Assembly (NCBI GenBank): GCA_020430865.1
Contig: JAGQIY010000679.1
Coordinates: forward strand, 1 to 9,653
DNA length: 9,653 nucleotides
Source of the DNA: Myxococcales bacterium
Lineage (GTDB): Bacteria; Myxococcota; Polyangia; Polyangiales; Polyangiaceae
Reading direction: 5' to 3'
Shown: one piece after another, positions 1 to 6,326 of the stretch
Layout: the number at the start of each line of letters is the position of its first letter
How positions within the stretch are numbered: position 1 is the stretch's first letter
Translations under genes and position numbers: made by a program
The notes under the pieces: model-generated
What the model saw: only the letters and a program-made list of their open reading frames with translations
What the model was told of the DNA's origin: nothing
Database searches by the model: none

Positions 1-93
1 CCGAGCCGGGCTGGGGAGGAGGAGCGGGTGAAGGCGGATACGCGACCGGTGGTGGGCCAGCCGAGCCGGGCTGGGGAGGAGGAGCAGGCGAAG
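1..93 (+). repeat. 60-bp in-frame tandem repeat coding Gly-rich units
   Basis: Positions 1-25 are identical to 61-85, and the similarity continues with a few substitutions to about 33/93. The period of 60 bp equals 20 codons, so the repeat preserves the reading frame and encodes EPGWGGGAGEGGY twice. The array is cut by the left window edge, so the copy number is unknown. Confidence 0.85.
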
Positions 94-362
94 GCGGCTA
101 TGGCAATGGAGGCTCGGGCTGGGGCGGTGGATGTGCGGATCCCGGCGGCAACGGTGGTTGCCCGGGCCTGCCCTGCGACCAGGAGTTCCTCGACTGCCTG
201 AACGCCGGGGAGCCACCCGAGGTCTGCGAGCCGCTGCTGGACGGCTGCCATCCAGCGGAACCCGTCGACCCATGCCAGACGGAGCTCGATCAGTGCTTGC
301 AGTACCTGCCCGACTCGCCCGATGCCTGCTGGCAGCGCTACGACTACTGCCTGAGCCGCTGA
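1..362 (+). CDS. Gly-rich, Cys-rich secreted-type protein (3' end, start outside window)
   Basis: The reading frame is open from the first complete codon at 3 to the TGA at 360-362, giving 119 visible residues with no start codon in the window. The N-terminal visible part is a Gly-rich tandem repeat of about 20 residues (EPGWGGGAGEGGY...) seen almost twice, then a shorter SGWGGG echo. The C-terminal 60-odd residues are Cys-rich and contain four CX6C units (CDQEFLDC, CEPLLDGC, CQTELDQC, CWQRYDYC) separated by 9, 8 and 10 residues, which suggests disulfide-stapled helical hairpins. Such composition is typical of secreted or surface proteins, with the Gly-rich part as a flexible stalk; a signal peptide would lie upstream and cannot be seen. 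I do not recognise a named family and assign no function. The frame is supported by the regular Cys spacing and by the in-frame DNA repeat. Confidence 0.75.
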   Translation, partial: EPGWGGGAGEGGYATGGGPAEPGWGGGAGEGGYGNGGSGWGGGCADPGGNGGCPGLPCDQEFLDCLNAGEPPEVCEPLLDGCHPAEPVDPCQTELDQCLQYLPDSPDACWQRYDYCLSR

Positions 363-398
363 CGCCAGGACGCATCAGCCAGAGCTCGACGAAGCAGC

Positions 399-971
399 TC
401 AATGGAGCCGGGGCAAGAGCGGCAGCGCATCGATGATCTCTGCTTCCTGATCAAGCAAGAAGCTCGAGCGCTCCCGGATCGCGGCTTCGGAGAAGTAGAG
501 GCGCGCCAGACGGAAGAAGAGTCCGTGATGGCGCGCCTCGGCGCGCGTGAGCTCTTCATAGACTCGCTGGAGCTCGCCGTCGGGCAATGTGTCGCGCACG
601 AGTCCCATGCGCTCGCAGCCGCGTGCCTCCACGAGCCCAGCGACGACGAGCATGTCCAGGAGCCGCTCCTCGCGACCAGTCCTGACCAGCCTGCGCAGCG
701 CGCCGACGTACTCGTCTCGATAGTCGTTCGCGAACACCAGGCCGCGATCGCGTAGCACTCGATACATGACGTGGAAATGCTCGAGTTCTTCACGCGAGAA
801 GGCGATCAGATCATCCAGCATGGCGTGGCGATCCGGGTAGCGAACGACGAAGCTCATCCCGAGCGCGGAGGCCTTGCGCTCGCAAGCAGCGTGATCCACG
901 AGGAAAGAGTCGAGGTCTCCCATCACGATCTCGAGCCACGCTCGACTCGAGGGGCGACGCAGGTCGAACAC
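399..971 (-). CDS. miaE: tRNA-(ms2io6A)-hydroxylase MiaE
   Basis: The 190-residue product matches MiaE, the non-haem diiron, O2-dependent enzyme that hydroxylates the isopentenyl side chain of 2-methylthio-N6-isopentenyladenosine at position 37 of certain tRNAs, acting in the cytoplasm. It has the ferritin-like four-helix ligand pattern: E31 in DHAACERKAS, E62 and H65 in REELEHF, E115 in GLVEARGCER, and E145 and H148 in RAEARHH. The pattern and length fit the family. The GTG start at 971 is chosen because GGAGG (980-984 on the complement) lies 8 nt upstream and because the N-terminal RPSSRAWLE segment resembles the PxSW segment of relatives; the ATG at 923 would remove it. The start abuts the stop of the metallophosphoesterase gene (TGA|GTG), so translation is probably coupled. 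The gene converges on the Cys-rich gene, 36 bp away. Confidence 0.93.
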   Translation of the reverse strand: MFDLRRPSSRAWLEIVMGDLDSFLVDHAACERKASALGMSFVVRYPDRHAMLDDLIAFSREELEHFHVMYRVLRDRGLVFANDYRDEYVGALRRLVRTGREERLLDMLVVAGLVEARGCERMGLVRDTLPDGELQRVYEELTRAEARHHGLFFRLARLYFSEAAIRERSSFLLDQEAEIIDALPLLPRLH

Positions 972-2198
972 TCAGCCGACCTCCGGCGGATGCACACAGA
1001 GGACGCTCTCCTCCGATGGCACCCCGAGTCGCAGGGGAAACCCGTAGTGCCCCGTCCCCCGGTGCACGTAGAGCCGATCCAGGCCACGCGCCCATAGACC
1101 GTGATCCGGGATGCGGCTGAACAGGGCGAGCATGGTGTGAGGCAAGCCGAGGCTGAGCAGGCCGACCTGGCCGCCGTGGGTGTGGCCAGACAAGACCAGA
1201 TCCGCCTCTCCCGGCGGCAGGTGCACGAACGCTCCGGGGTCGTGGAGCAACACCACACGCAGCGCGCCGGGTATTCGGGGGTGCGCCGCGCAGGTGACCT
1301 GCATCCGCTCCCTGCGGCCCCGGAACGCGTAGTCGATACCCAAGATCTGCACGGGTCCCACGTCGGTCTCCACCAGCGTCGCCTCGTCGATCAGGAGTTC
1401 CACGCCGGCGTGCTGCAGGGCGCGCGCGACAGTCCCCGGTGCCTCGAGGTCGTGGTTGCCGCGACAGGCGAACACGCGACCGCTCAGCGCCTCGAGCGGC
1501 TCCAGTGCTGCGCCGAGCAGGCTCGGATCACCCTGGGACTCCATCGTCAGGAAGTCTCCAGTCAAGAGCACCAGATCCGGCTGGCGAGCGACGGCTCGCT
1601 CCGCGATCCGGCGCAGGCGTTCGATGCTCATGAATGGCCCGAGGTGAGGGTCGGTGATCTGCACGATGCGCAGCGGACGCCCGCTCAGACGCTTATTTTC
1701 CACCTGGATTCTTCGAAGAGCTGGTTCTTCGTGTCCAGGGTCCGCCGCAAGCGCCCCGAAGCGCCCGGCACGAATGTGCACCTCGGTCTCTCGCGTGCGC
1801 AGAGACTGAACCAGACCGAAGACACCGACCAAATAGGGCAGCCACACACCTGGCAGGTGCCAGCCAAGCGCAAAGGCGATGGCCCAGGGGAAAGTGAACA
1901 GCGTGCTGGCGGCGAACCACGACGCCGGCAGGCTCACGAGCAGGCGATATGCGAAGGGCATCAGGCGCGGCCAGATCAGCAGCACGGCCTGCAGGAACAC
2001 CATCGCGTGCAGATAGACGAACACGTAGCGCAGCGCAGGCAGCTCCGGGAGACGCGAGTACACCGCGATGGCCATCAAGTTGTGGAGTCCAATCACTACC
2101 CCACGGAAAATCGCGTAGGGCCGAGAACGCAGCCACCACGCGCTGAGCACCACCAGCATCCAGCCGACCCACGACAGCGTCGCGAAGCTCCAAGTCAT
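972..2198 (-). CDS. Membrane-anchored metallophosphoesterase (YaeI/YkuE-like)
   Basis: The 408-residue product has an N-terminal membrane part (about residues 5-131, four or five hydrophobic segments) followed by a calcineurin-like phosphoesterase domain. All dinuclear-metal motifs are present: DPH at 183-185, GD at 214-215, GNHD at 247-250, LLHD at 317-320 and GHTHGG at 338-343. Relatives hydrolyse phosphodiester or pyrophosphate bonds, and some membrane-associated members (LpxG/YkuE-like) act on lipid A precursors or other lipids. The substrate cannot be read from sequence, but membrane tethering favours a lipid substrate. The ATG at 2198 is chosen because GGAGGGGG lies about 7 nt upstream. 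The same frame runs open to a TTG at 2438, but that 80-residue extension is Gly/Arg-rich and unlike a protein N-terminus. The start overlaps the upstream 77-codon ORF by ATGA, and the stop is directly followed by miaE. Confidence 0.9.
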   Translation of the reverse strand: MTWSFATLSWVGWMLVVLSAWWLRSRPYAIFRGVVIGLHNLMAIAVYSRLPELPALRYVFVYLHAMVFLQAVLLIWPRLMPFAYRLLVSLPASWFAASTLFTFPWAIAFALGWHLPGVWLPYLVGVFGLVQSLRTRETEVHIRAGRFGALAADPGHEEPALRRIQVENKRLSGRPLRIVQITDPHLGPFMSIERLRRIAERAVARQPDLVLLTGDFLTMESQGDPSLLGAALEPLEALSGRVFACRGNHDLEAPGTVARALQHAGVELLIDEATLVETDVGPVQILGIDYAFRGRRERMQVTCAAHPRIPGALRVVLLHDPGAFVHLPPGEADLVLSGHTHGGQVGLLSLGLPHTMLALFSRIPDHGLWARGLDRLYVHRGTGHYGFPLRLGVPSEESVLCVHPPEVG

Positions 2199-2428
2199 CC
2201 TGCCCCCTCCATGCGTCCCGCCAGCACCACCCCAGCCACGAACGTCGGCTGCAGCCTTCCAGGGTCGAGTCGCGCGCGCTTCACCGCCAGCAGGGTGTTG
2301 AAAAATACCCTGCCAATCAAGAACCACGTGCCCGCGCAGACCCGTACCAGATCTGGCTCTCGCACTGTGCCCTCGATGCGCCTCCCGGGCGCGTCCCTCC
2401 TCACTTTCACGGGGTTTTGTCCGAGCAT
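2195..2428 (-). CDS. Small hypothetical protein, first gene of the miaE operon
   Basis: This 77-codon ORF ends in a TGA that overlaps the metallophosphoesterase start in the classic ATGA arrangement, so it is probably a real, translationally coupled gene. Third codon positions are mostly G or C, as in the neighbours. The product has a basic N-terminal third, a short hydrophobic stretch around residues 31-49 (AGTWFLIGRVFFNTLLAV) interrupted by Arg40, and a second hydrophobic patch (TFVAGVVLAG) near the C-terminus. I do not recognise a family. No strong ribosome binding site precedes the ATG at 2428, and an internal GTG start is possible. It could also be untranslated leader, or a decayed remnant of a longer gene. 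Confidence 0.4.
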   Translation of the reverse strand: MLGQNPVKVRRDAPGRRIEGTVREPDLVRVCAGTWFLIGRVFFNTLLAVKRARLDPGRLQPTFVAGVVLAGRMEGAG

Positions 2429-2629
2429 GGGCGCTCAATCCGCGCGGATCAGCACGCGGGCCGCCGGAAAACGCAGTTTTTCAGCGAACTGCGGAGACAG
2501 GACAATAGAGGCTCCTGGGGCCATTCGGTGGCGATTGCAAGCTCCGGCGGACCAGAATCGCCCACAGGATCCTCAGGATCCGCTCCCCCAACGGGGCAGG
2601 CGCCTCACAGATGCTAGGCTCCGGCGCCC
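2429..2629. promoter_or_regulatory. Divergent intergenic region (miaE operon / radical SAM gene)
   Basis: These 201 bp separate two divergently transcribed units, so promoters for both should lie here. There is a 7-bp inverted repeat CGCAGTT/AACTGCG (2472-2478 and 2487-2493, 8-nt spacer), a 9-bp-period direct repeat AGGATCC (2566-2572 and 2575-2581), and a small CCCC-AAC-GGGG hairpin at 2586-2596, 33 bp before the radical SAM start. I cannot fix a -35/-10 pair with confidence. Confidence 0.5.
2472..2493. repeat. 7-bp inverted repeat, possible operator
   Basis: CGCAGTT at 2472-2478 pairs perfectly with AACTGCG at 2487-2493 around an 8-nt spacer. Its position between two divergent genes is typical of a regulator-binding site. 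The alternative is a chance hairpin, since a stem this short is common in GC-rich DNA. Confidence 0.35.
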
Positions 2630-3505
2630 ATGGACTACGTCGGTCGCATCTTCCGTCCGCCCTCCGAAGCTCGCAGCTTGCTGCTCCAGGTCAGCGTGGG
2701 CTGCAGCCACAACCGCTGCGGCTACTGCGACATGTATCGAGACAAGCGCTTCACGATCAAGCCGTGGGAGGTCATCGAGCGCGACATACAGGAGGCCAAG
2801 GCGCTGGGACCCCGCTTCGAGAAGCTGTTCCTTTGCGACGGAGACGCGCTCATCCTGCCCACCAGGCGCCTGCTGCAGATCCTCGAGGCGGTCGCTCGCG
2901 AGCTGCCCTGGATCCGCCGCGTCGGCGTCTACGGCGACACGCGCAGCGTGGGGCGCAAGAGCAGCGAAGAGCTCCAGTCGCTGCGCGAAGCTGGTCTCGG
3001 CATCGTCTATCACGGCTTCGAGTCTGGAGACGACGACGTGCTTCGCCTGATCGACAAGGGCGGCACTCGAGACGAGTGCATTGCCACCGCGGAAAAACTA
3101 CGCGGCGCCGGCATCACCCACTCGGTGATGATCCTGCTCGGGGTTGGGGGTGAGGAACTCTCGGAGCAACACGCAAAGAACACGGCTTCGCTGCTCAGCG
3201 AGATGGATCCGCCGTATGCCGGCGCGTTGACGACGACCTTGGTGCCCGGTACGCCCCTCTTCGACGCCGCGCAGCGAGGCGAGTTCAGACTGCCAGGGAA
3301 GTTCCGCATGCTGCAGGAGCTGCGCACCATCGTCGCGGAGGCCAGCCTGACCGGCTGCCGGTTCTCCTCGAACCACGCCAGCAACTACCTGCCGATCCGC
3401 AGCGAGCTGCCCCGGGACCGCGCAGAGGTTCTGCGCATCCTGGACGCCGTGATCGCTCGCGGCGACGAGAGCCTGCTGAAACCAGAGGCGCTCCGGGGCC
3501 TCTGA
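2630..3505 (+). CDS. Radical SAM protein with CX4CX2C cluster motif
   Basis: The 291-residue product is a stand-alone radical SAM enzyme. The cluster motif is CSHNRCGYC, with cysteines 25, 30 and 33: CX4CX2C in place of the usual CX3CX2C. A TIM-barrel core follows, with the SAM-binding-type segment LFLCDGDAL (66-74), the Elp3/MiaB-like HGFESGDDDVL (128-138) and a Gly-rich ILLGVGGEE strand (168-176). The C-terminal SNHASNYLPI (247-256) and LKPEALRGL tail are typical of a subgroup of small, B12-domain-free radical SAM proteins of unknown substrate, recalled from general knowledge of the superfamily. It would bind a [4Fe-4S] cluster in the cytoplasm and generate a 5'-deoxyadenosyl radical. No TRAM or B12 domain is present, which argues against a full MiaB-type methylthiotransferase. 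The ATG at 2630 lacks a clear ribosome binding site. The gene stands 110 bp before the phosphatase gene. Confidence 0.88.
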   Translation: MDYVGRIFRPPSEARSLLLQVSVGCSHNRCGYCDMYRDKRFTIKPWEVIERDIQEAKALGPRFEKLFLCDGDALILPTRRLLQILEAVARELPWIRRVGVYGDTRSVGRKSSEELQSLREAGLGIVYHGFESGDDDVLRLIDKGGTRDECIATAEKLRGAGITHSVMILLGVGGEELSEQHAKNTASLLSEMDPPYAGALTTTLVPGTPLFDAAQRGEFRLPGKFRMLQELRTIVAEASLTGCRFSSNHASNYLPIRSELPRDRAEVLRILDAVIARGDESLLKPEALRGL

Positions 3506-3568
3506 GCGTAGCCGCACCCTGCGCGGTCAGCCAGCGTGAGCAGCGCAACGCCCAGGACACCAACCCGT

Positions 3569-3574
3569 TACAAT
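3569..3574 (+). promoter_or_regulatory. -10-like hexamer TACAAT upstream of phoD-type gene
   Basis: TACAAT, one mismatch from the sigma-70 -10 consensus, lies in the 110-bp gap before the phosphatase and stands out in GC-rich sequence. No convincing -35 box is found at the proper distance, and I see no Pho-box-like repeat. This is a weak assignment. Confidence 0.2.
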
Positions 3575-3604
3575 TTCGTCTCCAGGAACGCACGTTGAGC
3601 CGAT

Positions 3605-3609
3605 AGGAG
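3605..3609 (+). promoter_or_regulatory. Ribosome binding site AGGAG
   Basis: AGGAG sits 6 nt upstream of the ATG at 3616 and fixes the start so that the complete twin-arginine signal is included in the product. Confidence 0.75.
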
Positions 3610-3615
3610 CGCAGC

Positions 3616-5244
3616 ATGAGCCTCTCTCGTCGCAGCTTCCTTCGATCCACTGGCGCCCTCGGCGTGGCCACCCTCCCCCTCGCGTGCAGCAGCGAGGACA
3701 CGGGCGAGGAACAGGACAACCTGGATCGCTACAGCTACGACGGTCCGCTGGGTCCCGAGACCCTGTTCCAGCACGGCGTGGCGAGCGGCGACCCGCTGCC
3801 CGATGCGATCATCCTCTGGACTCGCGTTTCCCCAGAGAAACTCGATGAGGCCGTGGAGGTCTGGTGGGAGATCGGCACCGACCGGGCCTTCAAGCACCGC
3901 GTGGCTGTGGGCACGGTGAGCACGGACGCCGCTAGGGACTTCACCGTCAAGGTCGACGTCGGCGAACTCGACGCAGGCAAGACCTACTACTACCGCTTCA
4001 AGTCCCTGGGGCGCACCTCGCCTGCGGGGCGCACCAAGACGGCGCCCACGGGTGACGTCGAGCGCCTGCGCTTCGCCGTGACCAGCTGTGCGTCGATGGC
4101 TCACGGGTACTTCCACGCTTATCGTGACCTCGCTCAGGAGCTGGACCTCGACGCAGTCCTACAGCTGGGCGACTACATCTACGAGTACGGTAGCGGTGAG
4201 TATGGAGACGTCCGCGCATACGAACCGGAGCACGAGATCCTCACGCTCGAGGACTACCGGACGCGCCACTCGCAGTACAAGCGCGACCCGGACCTTCAAG
4301 CCATCCACAAGCAACACCCCTTCATCGCCGTCTGGGACGACCACGAGTCCGCCGACAACTCTTACAAGGACGGCGCCGAGAACCACGATCCGGAGACCGA
4401 GGGCGACTGGGCCACGCGCAAGGCTGCGGCCATCAAGGCCTACACGGAGTGGATGCCGATCCGCGGCGGTGAAGACGGCAAGATCTTCCGTTCGTTTTCA
4501 TACGGAAATCTTGCCGACCTGATCTTCCTCGACACCCGCCTCTGGGGGCGCGACGAGCAAGACGGCAAGCTGCTCGGCGAGGCGCCGGTCGAGGAGCCCG
4601 GGCGCAGCCTGCTCGGCGACGACCAGGAGACCTGGCTCGACGATCAGCTGAAGACGAGCCAAGCTCACTGGCGCGTCGTCGGACAGCAAGTGATGATGGC
4701 GTTTCTCAAGACGACTGGCGCTCCCAACTCCGAGGGAGGTGGAACGCTGGTGAACCACGATCAGTGGCAAGGCTACCCGGGGTCGCAGCAGCGCTTCATG
4801 TCGCTGCTGAGTGACAACCAGATCGACAATGTGGTGGTGCTCACGGGAGACATCCACAGCGGCTGGGGTTGCGACCTCACCCCCGATCCCAACAACCCCG
4901 ACGCCTACGATCCCGAGACCGGCGCTGGCTCCGTCGCCGTGGAGTTCGTCACCTCGGCGGTCACCTCTCCGGGATTTCCCGCGGCGATCGCCAACGTCGT
5001 CGAGGGAGCCCTCGCGGAGAACCCTCACATCAAGTACTCCAACGTCACCCAGCGCGGCTTCTTCTTGCTCGACCTCGACGCGGATCGCGCCCAAGCAGCG
5101 TGGTACGTCTACGACGACATCGAGACCCCGGACGGCGGCGTGAAGAGCCTGGATGGCGTACTGGAGACCAAGAGCGGTACGAACCATCTGGTCGCGGCCG
5201 ATGAGCCGGCAAAGTCGAAGTCCGCGCCTCCCGCGGCCCCATGA
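3616..5244 (+). CDS. phoD: PhoD-type alkaline phosphatase/phosphodiesterase, Tat-exported
   Basis: The 542-residue product is a PhoD-family metallophosphatase, which cleaves phosphomonoesters and phosphodiesters outside the cytoplasm using Fe3+ and Ca2+. The N-terminus SRRSFLRSTGALGVATLPLAC is a twin-arginine signal (SRRSFLR, residues 4-10), fitting export of a folded metalloenzyme. Cys24 could be a lipidation site, but Pro at -3 makes the lipobox poor. An N-terminal beta-sandwich domain (about 45-145) contains the FQHGVASGDP motif. The catalytic domain carries TSCAS (156-160, the Cys being the likely Fe ligand), GDYIYEYG (185-192), WDDHE (240-244), LDTR (305-308) and LTGDIHSGW (409-417). Length fits the family, and the C-terminus ends in an Ala/Pro/Lys/Ser-rich tail. 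It is separated by 110 and 101 bp from its neighbours and is probably its own unit. The family assignment is secure; exact substrate preference is not. Confidence 0.92.
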   Translation: MSLSRRSFLRSTGALGVATLPLACSSEDTGEEQDNLDRYSYDGPLGPETLFQHGVASGDPLPDAIILWTRVSPEKLDEAVEVWWEIGTDRAFKHRVAVGTVSTDAARDFTVKVDVGELDAGKTYYYRFKSLGRTSPAGRTKTAPTGDVERLRFAVTSCASMAHGYFHAYRDLAQELDLDAVLQLGDYIYEYGSGEYGDVRAYEPEHEILTLEDYRTRHSQYKRDPDLQAIHKQHPFIAVWDDHESADNSYKDGAENHDPETEGDWATRKAAAIKAYTEWMPIRGGEDGKIFRSFSYGNLADLIFLDTRLWGRDEQDGKLLGEAPVEEPGRSLLGDDQETWLDDQLKTSQAHWRVVGQQVMMAFLKTTGAPNSEGGGTLVNHDQWQGYPGSQQRFMSLLSDNQIDNVVVLTGDIHSGWGCDLTPDPNNPDAYDPETGAGSVAVEFVTSAVTSPGFPAAIANVVEGALAENPHIKYSNVTQRGFFLLDLDADRAQAAWYVYDDIETPDGGVKSLDGVLETKSGTNHLVAADEPAKSKSAPPAAP

Positions 5245-5266
5245 CGCCGCTGCCGCGGCATGACGC
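5241..5266. repeat. ATGACGC direct repeat flanking a perfect palindrome at the phoD 3' end
   Basis: ATGACGC occurs at 5241-5247 (containing the phosphatase stop codon) and again at 5260-5266. Between them is the perfect 10-bp palindrome TGCCGCGGCA (5251-5260). It may be a transcript 3'-end structure or a chance arrangement; no T-run follows. Confidence 0.35.
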
Positions 5267-5294
5267 TCGGTGAGAGGGCGCGCTGCGCCGCGTC

Positions 5295-5312
5295 ACTCGA
5301 GACGCCTTGAGT
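5295..5312 (+). terminator. Possible terminator hairpin after phoD-type gene
   Basis: ACTCGAG (5295-5301) pairs with CTTGAGT (5306-5312) over an ACGC loop, giving a 7-bp stem with one G-U pair. It lies 50 bp after the phosphatase stop and about 33 bp before the next start. No poly-T tract follows, so an intrinsic terminator role is uncertain. Confidence 0.25.
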
Positions 5313-5345
5313 CATGCCCTGACGTCGGTGTAAGCCAAACCCGGC

Positions 5346-6326
5346 ATGGCAGAGACGATGCGGGCAGTGGTCGCGACGAGCTTGGCTGGGGTGAGCGCTC
5401 TGCGCGTCGACACGCAGCCGATCCCTGAACCCAAGCCTGGGCAGGTGCTGATCCGCGTGAGGGCCGCTGGCATCAACTACGCCGACGTGATGCAGGCTCG
5501 AGGTCTGTACGCGGGTGGTCCCAAGCCTCCGTACATTGCCGGCATGGAGGCCGCTGGTGAGGTCGTCGAGACGACGGATGGGTGCGGCCTGGAGGTCGGA
5601 GATCGGGTCATGGGATACGGCGTGTCCGCGTTCGCGGAGTACATCGCCTGGCCCGCGGGCAACCTCCTGCCGCTCCCCAACGGCTGGACGATGGAGCAAG
5701 GCGCCGCTTTCCCGGTTCAGTGGCTCACCGCGTACGGCTGTCTGCGCACGGTGGGACGGCTGGAGGAGGGTGAGACCGTCTTGATCCACGCGGCGGCGGG
5801 GGGCGTCGGACTGGCGGCCACTACCCTGGCAAAGCACCTCGGCGCCAAGGTCTTCGCCACCGCTTCGAGCAAGGAGAAGCTCGAGCTCGCGAAAGCCCAC
5901 GGCGCCGACGAACTGATCAACTACTCGACCCAGGACTTCGTCGCCGAGGTGAAGGCCCGCACGGAGGGCCAGGGAGTCGACCTCGTGCTCGAGATGGTCG
6001 GGGGAGAGACCTTTGGGCGCAATTTCCGCGCAGTAAAACCCTACGGTCGCATCGTGGTCTTCGGCTCTGCCACTGCCCAGCAGGCGGTGATCGACAACAC
6101 CACGCTGATCTTCAAGCCCGTCGAGGTCATCGGGTATCACCTGGCCGTGATGGCGCAGAAGCGGCCCGATCTGATGACGCCCTGCCTCGGCGAGGTGATG
6201 CAGCTCGTCAAGCGAGGGGTCATCACCCCGGAAGCCCCCACCACGTTCCCGCTCGGCGAGGCCGTGCGCGCGCTGCGTGATCTCGAGGACCGCAAGACCA
6301 CCGGCAAGCTGGTGCTGATCCCATGA
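5346..6326 (+). CDS. NADPH:quinone oxidoreductase family protein (zinc-independent MDR)
   Basis: The 326-residue product belongs to the quinone oxidoreductase branch of the medium-chain dehydrogenase/reductase superfamily, cytoplasmic enzymes that reduce quinones or other activated carbonyls or enones with NADPH. The GroES-like N-terminal domain includes GINYADVMQARGLY (42-55) and PPYIAGMEAAGEVV (61-74). The Rossmann domain carries the dinucleotide motif HAAAGGVGLAA (148-158) and the strand KVFATASSKEKL (168-179). The GHE zinc signature and cysteine cluster of alcohol dehydrogenases are absent, fitting a zinc-independent enzyme. A second start at Met5 (5358) is possible; neither start has a strong ribosome binding site. 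Its stop overlaps the start of the next gene (ATGA at 6323-6326), indicating a two-gene translationally coupled unit. The precise substrate is unknown. Confidence 0.9.
   Translation: MAETMRAVVATSLAGVSALRVDTQPIPEPKPGQVLIRVRAAGINYADVMQARGLYAGGPKPPYIAGMEAAGEVVETTDGCGLEVGDRVMGYGVSAFAEYIAWPAGNLLPLPNGWTMEQGAAFPVQWLTAYGCLRTVGRLEEGETVLIHAAAGGVGLAATTLAKHLGAKVFATASSKEKLELAKAHGADELINYSTQDFVAEVKARTEGQGVDLVLEMVGGETFGRNFRAVKPYGRIVVFGSATAQQAVIDNTTLIFKPVEVIGYHLAVMAQKRPDLMTPCLGEVMQLVKRGVITPEAPTTFPLGEAVRALRDLEDRKTTGKLVLIP

Noticed and set aside
382..400. GAGCT/AGCTC inverted repeat between the Cys-rich gene and miaE as a bidirectional terminator
   Set aside because: The stem is only 5 bp with a 9-nt loop, no T-run on either strand, and it runs into the miaE stop codon.
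2195..2428. Small ORF as the remnant C-terminus of an FAD-linked oxidase (AVKRARLDPGRLQP resembles a KRxxDPxxxxNPG tail)
   Set aside because: The key NPG end is missing, the match is a few residues only, and nothing upstream encodes the rest of such a protein.
2199..2438. 80-residue N-terminal extension of the metallophosphoesterase from a TTG at 2438
   Set aside because: The extension is Gly/Arg-rich and would precede the first membrane helix. The ATG at 2198 has a strong GGAGGGGG site upstream.
1101..3050. Long 649-codon open frame on the plus strand
   Set aside because: It runs antisense to the metallophosphoesterase and then through the radical SAM gene in another frame. Its composition is Arg/Gln/His-rich with no domain, as expected of a GC-rich shadow frame.
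5109..6140. 343-codon open frame on the minus strand
   Set aside because: It is antisense to the phosphatase 3' end and most of the quinone oxidoreductase, with no recognisable motif.
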